7,160 bases of DNA, taken from NCBI GenBank assembly GCA_943372555.1, contig CALRZB010000141.1, positions 1 through 7,160 of the forward strand, given 5' to 3'. This stretch comes from JAIXWP01 sp943372555 (lineage in GTDB: Bacteria; Bacteroidota; Bacteroidia; Flavobacteriales_D; Sanyastnellaceae). This document shows, piece by piece, positions 1 through 4,792 of the stretch. Below the pieces are notes generated by a model. It was not told where the DNA came from. It was given only the letters and a program-made list of their open reading frames with translations, and did no database searches. Position 1 is the stretch's first letter. The number at the start of each line of letters is the position of its first letter. The position numbers and the translations under genes were made by a program.

Positions 1-126
1 TGATTCAGCATCTTCGAAACCGACGCAGTTCATGTTTTCTGTTTTGTTTATCAGAAATGAATAGACATCCCTGATTTCGTGATCGTCTTCGACAAGAGCG
101 ATGCTAAGTTTTTTTATTTCAGACAT
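1..126 (-). CDS. Response regulator, N-terminal receiver fragment (partial)
   Basis: Only the first 42 codons are in the window; the gene runs off the left edge. The ATG is read from 126-124. The translation begins MSEIKKLSIALVEDDHEIRD, typical of a CheY-like receiver: a beta-1 strand (SIALV) followed by the acidic cluster E13-D14-D15 that binds Mg2+ in this family. The phospho-acceptor aspartate and the output domain lie outside the window. It starts 18 bp after the stop codon of the sensor kinase on the same strand, so the two are very likely co-transcribed and form a cognate pair. Because the kinase has a HisKA_3-type core, a NarL/LuxR-type helix-turn-helix output is the best guess, but this is inference; a LytTR output cannot be excluded. 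No clear Shine-Dalgarno sequence is present in the 18-bp gap, which is usual in Bacteroidota. Confidence 0.88.
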   Translation of the reverse strand, partial: MSEIKKLSIALVEDDHEIRDVYSFLINKTENMNCVGFEDAES

Positions 127-144
127 GTATATTCTATTCAAATG

Positions 145-3090
145 TTATAATGTGAGTCGAATTGAAATTACGGTACCGCCGGTGATGTTAGGTGAAATAG
201 TGTATTCAGCATTGATTTCGGAAGCGCGTTTTTTCATGCTTTTCATCCCAATTTTATTATTGGATTTTTCAATACCAATTCCATTGTCGACAAGTGTAAT
301 TTTGATTTCTTTTTTATCAGAAAGGAAGCTTAAGTGAATATTAGTAGCCTTAGAATGTTTAAGCGCATTGTTCATTCCTTCTTTAAAAATCAAAAACAGA
401 TTTCGTCTTTGAAGTGACGAAAGCGCACTTTTTTCTATGGCTGACTCGTGGAAATGAAATTCTATTTGTGTTCCTTCAAAAAAATCTTTACCGTAGTAAT
501 GAAGGTAGGCCGCAAGGTCAGAAGTGGTATCATAAATGGGATTTAAAGCCCAAATGATTTGATCTGCTTTTAGTCGAAGTCCGCTTGCATTTAAGATTAT
601 TTTATTGGCTAAAGTTTTTTGCGAAACAGCATCGTCATCTTCTTTTAAACGCTCAGCCATCAGGGCGATGCGCGTAAGATCTGCGCCTACATCGTCATGC
701 AGATCTATTGAAATTCTTTCACGCTCGGCTTTGATGGTTGATATCTGTTTTAGTTTTAAAATTCGTGTTCTACTGTAGACGTATAAAATGAGAGCCAATA
801 TGCCAAATATGAATACTACGGAAAGAATTGCGAAGTAAGTGGTTTTCCAGAACGGAGCGATAACATGAACTACAACAATCTCTGGTTTTGACCAATTAGA
901 ACCAATAATTCGAGAACGAATGTGAATGTTGTGATCACCAAATGGTAAGTCATTTACAGATAAGTTTCTCGAGTGAAGTGTAGTCCAATTGGACGTGTCG
1001 TCGATAGCGTATTGAAAGACGACATTATTATTATGATTTATCGAAACGCACGAAAACTCGATGAGAAGGTTGTTGTTCAGGTAGTCGATTTCTACGGGAG
1101 TGTTTCCGAAAATTTTTCCCCATGTTCCAGAGATAGTTCTGATATAGGTATTTGATTTTGCGACAACGAGTTGGTCTTTATTTTTTGGAACACGCAGCAA
1201 GCCGTGGTTTGTTGCGGCATAGACGTGTTCGGTATCGATGTATATTTTTCGAACATCCATGTTGAGAAGACCTTCGTTTTCGCCAAATGAAACCACATGA
1301 AGAAGTTCGAGATTATCAGAAAGTACGAGTTTTTTAATTCCCTTATTTGTGCCACACCAAAGAATGTTTTCTTCAAGAGCGACGCATCGAATTAAATCTA
1401 CATCCAGTGCATCTTTATAGGAAATGGTTTTGATGAGAACATCATTCTTAAAAAACATTATTCCGTCATTTTCAGATGCACCAATCATGATTTGGTTTTT
1501 GTTTTCAATTAAATCGAGAAACCTGAGGTCGGATATTTTGGTTTCTAAAGGTTTTTCTTCAAGCGGGTTTGTGACAATAAAAAGACCATCGATACATGAC
1601 GACCAAAGTCTATTTTTATAATCTACAGCTATCGAAAAACCACGTTTGAGTTGGCGTGCATTGCTGATATATGATAGCTGATTCTTGTCATTGGTGTCCC
1701 AATGATATAGACTAGCAGATGTATTGTACCAGAGAATTCCGTTTTTATCGAGACACATATCCTTTGCGCCAAACCATGATTTTAATTTATCGGTTCTATA
1801 GACATTTATAGGGGATAATACATAATTGCTATCAAGCAACATGACTTGATTATCAAGTCCAATAACCACTCGATTATGTGGTATTTCTAGCAAGTTTATT
1901 AGTCGAACATCAGGGGTGTTGTCTAAGTTAGTTCTACTTGACAAACCGCTTTTAAGATTGTGAACGCCAAGCCAAGTCCCATTTTCACCCCATAGGATTT
2001 TTTGATCTTTCCTAACAATTACAGTATGGGTTTCGGGATCGTCGGTGTTTTGTTCTTTGCCGATATAGACGACGTCCTTTGCATTAGCATTCTGAAAGTA
2101 CAAACCTCTTCCTCGTGTGCAAAACCAAACGTTTTGATTGTGATCAAGTAAGACACCGTTAATACGACAATTCTCTAGAAGAGCAACCATTTGGCCAGTG
2201 TTGTGGTCGAACGTTTCAAGTCTATCATTTTTTCCAGCTATGAAAAGTTGATCATCATCGGTTAGCAGGTAACGGTGAATTGGGCGTTTGAATTGAAAAA
2301 TTGTTTGTAAGGAATCGTTGATTATTTCACGAAGAAATTGCTTTTCATCGTAATAGGTAGCGTGCGATTGCGATGTATATGCGAAAACATTGTAGAAATA
2401 GTGTTCAAGTGTTTTGGTTCTAGTGAAACTATTGTCGGCATAATTGAATTTGAAAACACTTTGATCAAAATACACATACAAGGAGCTGTCTCGAGCATCA
2501 TGCAGCGGAAAGGCTGTGTGCTGCGTAGATGGGGCAATATTTGGGCTGTTTTTGTCAAAAGGAACTTGTAATTGTAAGACCTTTTTGTCTTTAGTAAATA
2601 GCGTAATATAATTCCCCTGAGAGCTGAACCAGAGGTTTCCGAAATAGTCCTCGAAAAAGCTAACCGTAGCTTGCGGAGTGACACAGTTGACTAGCGCTGG
2701 GTCGTTGAATTCGTTGTAAATAACTCCGTTGAAGTAATAACTGATTTTACCATTTAAAGCAAGAAACCAAACGCGGCCAATTTTATCGGCAAAGACTTTT
2801 AAAACTTCATTATCCGGCAGGCCATCAGCGGTGGTGAAGTTGTCGAAAAAATACCCATCATAACGCGAAACACCATGATCTGTTCCTATCCAAATGAAAC
2901 CATTTTGATCCTCGCAGGCATGATAGACAATAGAGCTAGGCAAGCCATCGCTTACAGTGAAATTTCGCAGACCAATTATCTGACAGGACACAGAATATTG
3001 GAGAATGAGAAAGAAAAGGAATAATGTGGATCTCAAGATGGTTGGTTGTGCGTTGGTGAAGGTATTATTTTTTTGACTGTGAGCCAACAT
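145..3090 (-). CDS. Two-component sensor histidine kinase with Reg_prop beta-propeller, Y_Y_Y domain and HisKA_3/HATPase core
   Basis: This 981-residue membrane sensor autophosphorylates on histidine and should pass the phosphate to the adjacent response regulator. Residues 21-36 are a hydrophobic signal segment (STLFLFFLILQYSVSC). Roughly residues 45-660 hold propeller blades of Reg_prop type, for example DQNGFIWIGTDHGVSRYDG (61-79), DKIGRVWFLALNGKISYYF (102-120) and the later EENILWCGTNKGIKKL. A Y_Y_Y domain covers about 672-744, a single membrane helix about 752-772, and the dimerisation segment follows, with phospho-acceptor H798 in ERISIDLHDDVG. The conserved IIWALNP follows. The ATPase N-box is EGMNNALKHS (904-913), with DNGIGI (935-940) and a GMKSM lid (948-952). 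All catalytic motifs are intact. No receiver or HTH is fused, so it is a classical kinase rather than a hybrid HTCS protein. The propeller and Y_Y_Y layout suggests periplasmic ligand sensing; the ligand is unknown. The ATG is the only methionine before the signal segment. Confidence 0.95.
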   Translation of the reverse strand: MLAHSQKNNTFTNAQPTILRSTLFLFFLILQYSVSCQIIGLRNFTVSDGLPSSIVYHACEDQNGFIWIGTDHGVSRYDGYFFDNFTTADGLPDNEVLKVFADKIGRVWFLALNGKISYYFNGVIYNEFNDPALVNCVTPQATVSFFEDYFGNLWFSSQGNYITLFTKDKKVLQLQVPFDKNSPNIAPSTQHTAFPLHDARDSSLYVYFDQSVFKFNYADNSFTRTKTLEHYFYNVFAYTSQSHATYYDEKQFLREIINDSLQTIFQFKRPIHRYLLTDDDQLFIAGKNDRLETFDHNTGQMVALLENCRINGVLLDHNQNVWFCTRGRGLYFQNANAKDVVYIGKEQNTDDPETHTVIVRKDQKILWGENGTWLGVHNLKSGLSSRTNLDNTPDVRLINLLEIPHNRVVIGLDNQVMLLDSNYVLSPINVYRTDKLKSWFGAKDMCLDKNGILWYNTSASLYHWDTNDKNQLSYISNARQLKRGFSIAVDYKNRLWSSCIDGLFIVTNPLEEKPLETKISDLRFLDLIENKNQIMIGASENDGIMFFKNDVLIKTISYKDALDVDLIRCVALEENILWCGTNKGIKKLVLSDNLELLHVVSFGENEGLLNMDVRKIYIDTEHVYAATNHGLLRVPKNKDQLVVAKSNTYIRTISGTWGKIFGNTPVEIDYLNNNLLIEFSCVSINHNNNVVFQYAIDDTSNWTTLHSRNLSVNDLPFGDHNIHIRSRIIGSNWSKPEIVVVHVIAPFWKTTYFAILSVVFIFGILALILYVYSRTRILKLKQISTIKAERERISIDLHDDVGADLTRIALMAERLKEDDDAVSQKTLANKIILNASGLRLKADQIIWALNPIYDTTSDLAAYLHYYGKDFFEGTQIEFHFHESAIEKSALSSLQRRNLFLIFKEGMNNALKHSKATNIHLSFLSDKKEIKITLVDNGIGIEKSNNKIGMKSMKKRASEINAEYTISPNITGGTVISIRLTL

Positions 3091-3158
3091 GCTGGGTTCA
3101 GAATAGGTATATAGTCGTTTGAAGCGGCTTTTGATTAGCTTTGTTGAAACGAGATGAC
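3091..3158. promoter_or_regulatory. Divergent intergenic region between the sensor kinase and cytochrome c genes
   Basis: These 68 bp must carry the 5' signals of both the leftward kinase operon and the rightward cytochrome gene, as the two are transcribed away from each other. On the plus strand TAGCTTTG matches the Bacteroidota -7 consensus TAnnTTTG. I found no equally good match on the minus strand. No convincing inverted repeat for a regulator was seen. The assignment as promoter-bearing is inferred from gene layout. Confidence 0.5.
3136..3143 (+). promoter_or_regulatory. Candidate Bacteroidota -7 promoter element (TAnnTTTG)
   Basis: TAGCTTTG fits TAnnTTTG exactly. A TTG trinucleotide at 3119-3121 could serve as the -33 element, but the spacing is about 14 bp rather than the usual 19 or so. 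Transcription would begin around 3149-3151, leaving a leader of only about 8-10 nt before the ATG at 3159. An eight-base match with two free positions is weak evidence, so this is only a candidate. Confidence 0.3.
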
Positions 3159-3491
3159 ATGAAAAATTTACTCCTTCTAATAGCAGGCGTAGCGTTGATC
3201 GCTTCTTGCACCATGTCTAAGTCTGCAACACCAAGCCAGGCGAAAGTTGATTCAGTAGCCGATAAATTTCCGGGATACACTCTTGCTGATTTAAAAAAGG
3301 GCAAAGAACTTTACGAATCAAATTGCCAAACTTGTCACAAATTGGCGAAGCCAGACTCTGAATCAGAGAGCGCATGGAATCACATTGTACCTGAAATGGT
3401 GCTAAAGACGAATGATAAAGCAGGCAAAGACGTGCTTGACGCAGAAGGCGAAAAATTGATCTTACGCTACGTGATTACCATGTCGAAATAA
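3159..3491 (+). CDS. Small monohaem cytochrome c lipoprotein
   Basis: This is a 110-residue electron-transfer protein probably anchored by a lipid in the periplasm. Residues 1-16 are a lipoprotein signal peptide (MKNLLLLIAGVALIAS) with the lipobox ending at C17. After a short linker rich in S, A and K comes the haem-binding motif C56-Q-T-C59-H60 within GKELYESNCQTCHKL. The segment AWNHIVPEM places M80 where the distal haem ligand is found in similar small Bacteroidota cytochromes; M108 near the C-terminus is an alternative. There is one CXXCH only. The frame is also open from a TTG at 3141, but the ATG at 3159 gives a clean signal peptide and is preferred. The gene diverges from the sensor kinase and converges with the toroid-like lipoprotein. 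Its redox partner cannot be told from the window. Confidence 0.9.
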   Translation: MKNLLLLIAGVALIASCTMSKSATPSQAKVDSVADKFPGYTLADLKKGKELYESNCQTCHKLAKPDSESESAWNHIVPEMVLKTNDKAGKDVLDAEGEKLILRYVITMSK

Positions 3492-3501
3492 TCGAGGGTT
3501 T

Positions 3502-4701
3502 TTATAACCAGAATTTATCTTGTTGTGGAATGTTCTTTTCGTAACCCACTTCAAATGGATCGAACTGTAGCATTCCGAAAATATACCATGCTGTAGAAGA
3601 CACGCAAGGCGCTGTATCGCTGCCGGTCCAAAGCAGTCCTGTGCCATAACTTGTTCCCAAATTAGTAGCGTAGGGAAGTCCTAAACCGTTAGATATACCC
3701 GGGCTTCCGGAGAATACTTTTTCCATTTCTTGTAAATAGAAATTCGCAGAAATGATGTCTCCTGCTTTTTGAAATGCCACAACCATTTCACCTGTTCCTT
3801 CGAGCCAAACAGCGTCGCGATCGATGTCGAAACAATAGCCTGTTACACTCAAGTTATTTTGTGTGGCTTGTTGTGTGCACCAAAACATATTGGCCGCAAA
3901 CAGCGTGCTGCTTGGGAAGTCTTCAAATGTGCAATAGCCCCAAGGGAAATTATCAAGAGCATATTCGTAGGTGTTGTTTGGCCATGAAATGAGCAATTGT
4001 TCGCTGTCGTTCCAGCGATCGTTTTCAAGATAGTTGAGCAGGTTAACATGAAATGAAGTATATCCAGAAACCGCGTTGAATGCGTCGATCATGCCTTCTG
4101 TCACTTTTCCGATTTGAGAACCATCGGTAGTTGTACCTCCCCAAATCCCCCCGTCTGAATCCTGCAATGAAATTATCCAATTCTCAATTGCTGTTGCAAG
4201 TTGTTGATAGGTGTTGTTTCCTGTTTTTTCATGATAATTATTCAATGCAATGAGCATCCATGCGTTGTCACCCAACCATCTGTTGCCACTCGGAATGCCT
4301 TGTGCGTCGCGGAATTGAGAGAATCCTCCTGCGCCGCTTTGCAATTCACTTTCTATTCTTGCATTGAAAAAATCGAAAATAGATTCTGCTTTTTCATAGT
4401 CTTCATTCGCAATAAAAACAAGCGCAGAAAGTGCATTGTCGTAGAGTGAAACAAAGTTAGAATTGGCAGAACTTTCGAGCAAACCATTATCATTTTGCAT
4501 TTGAGTAAACCAATTTAACGCTTGATTTACAACAGGATTTTGGTGTGGCTCCGTTTCATTAATAATCAACGTGTCCACGATTACAAGCGTATCTTGAATG
4601 ATTGTGTTTTCACATTCTTCATGAACGTGGTTTTCTTTTTTACAAGAGAAAAGAGATGCTGAAATTAAAACTGCAAGGAGTATGTTGGAAGAGTTGTTCA
4701 C
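3502..4701 (-). CDS. Predicted lipoprotein with alpha/alpha-toroid (six-hairpin glycosidase-like) domain, function unknown
   Basis: This 399-residue protein has a lipoprotein signal peptide (residues 1-19) with lipobox LFSC ending at C20, then a polar linker to about residue 55. The rest is a series of helical hairpins with aromatic and acidic motifs at helix junctions: SLYDNALSAL (86-95), RWLGDNAWMLIAL (141-153), LQDSDGGIWGG (179-189), TEGMIDAFNA (201-210), WLEGTGEMVVAF (299-310) and STAWYIFGMLQFDPF (369-383). This pattern resembles alpha/alpha-barrel carbohydrate-active proteins. I infer the fold from the motif style and cannot name the family; D88, D145, E202 and E301 are candidate functional acids. 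The start is GTG: an in-frame TAA at 4705-4707 lies one codon upstream, and no ATG occurs before the lipobox. Its stop codon lies 10 bp from that of the cytochrome gene on the other strand. Cysteines C257, C275, C290 and C366 could form disulfides outside the cytoplasm. The gene is separated from the surface-protein gene by a terminator, so it probably has its own promoter. Confidence 0.8.
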   Translation of the reverse strand: MNNSSNILLAVLISASLFSCKKENHVHEECENTIIQDTLVIVDTLIINETEPHQNPVVNQALNWFTQMQNDNGLLESSANSNFVSLYDNALSALVFIANEDYEKAESIFDFFNARIESELQSGAGGFSQFRDAQGIPSGNRWLGDNAWMLIALNNYHEKTGNNTYQQLATAIENWIISLQDSDGGIWGGTTTDGSQIGKVTEGMIDAFNAVSGYTSFHVNLLNYLENDRWNDSEQLLISWPNNTYEYALDNFPWGYCTFEDFPSSTLFAANMFWCTQQATQNNLSVTGYCFDIDRDAVWLEGTGEMVVAFQKAGDIISANFYLQEMEKVFSGSPGISNGLGLPYATNLGTSYGTGLLWTGSDTAPCVSSTAWYIFGMLQFDPFEVGYEKNIPQQDKFWL

Positions 4702-4739
4702 TTTTTAGAATATGGGAGTGATGTGCAATATAAGGATTA

Positions 4740-4776
4740 AATAAAAAAGGGAAAGACCTTGGCCTTTCCCTTTTCC
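4740..4776 (-). terminator. Rho-independent terminator of the T9SS surface-protein gene
   Basis: On the minus strand AAAAGGGAAAG (4774-4764) pairs with CTTTCCCTTTT (4755-4745) around an 8-nt loop, an 11-bp perfect stem. A T-rich run (TTTTTTATTTAA) overlaps and follows the stem. The hairpin begins about 18 bp after the stop codon at 4793-4795, where a terminator is expected. On the plus strand the stem is followed by TTTTCC with no long T-tract, so efficient termination in that direction is less likely. Confidence 0.85.
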
Positions 4777-4792
4777 AGTTTTAAAATTCAGT

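Noticed and set aside
31..36. Lipoprotein reading of the sensor kinase signal segment (SVSC at residues 33-36; protein positions given)
   Set aside because: The residue at -3 from the cysteine is serine rather than L, V or I, and the protein has a later membrane helix, so ordinary signal-peptide cleavage is more likely.
3141..3158. TTG start that would lengthen the cytochrome c protein by six residues
   Set aside because: The added residues MLKRDD precede a complete lipoprotein signal peptide that begins at the ATG at 3159, and the TTG overlaps the only candidate promoter element.
4725..4732. TATATTGC on the minus strand as a promoter for the 399-residue lipoprotein
   Set aside because: It misses the last two positions of TAnnTTTG and has no -33 element at a suitable distance. 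A promoter probably exists in this gap but cannot be pinned down.
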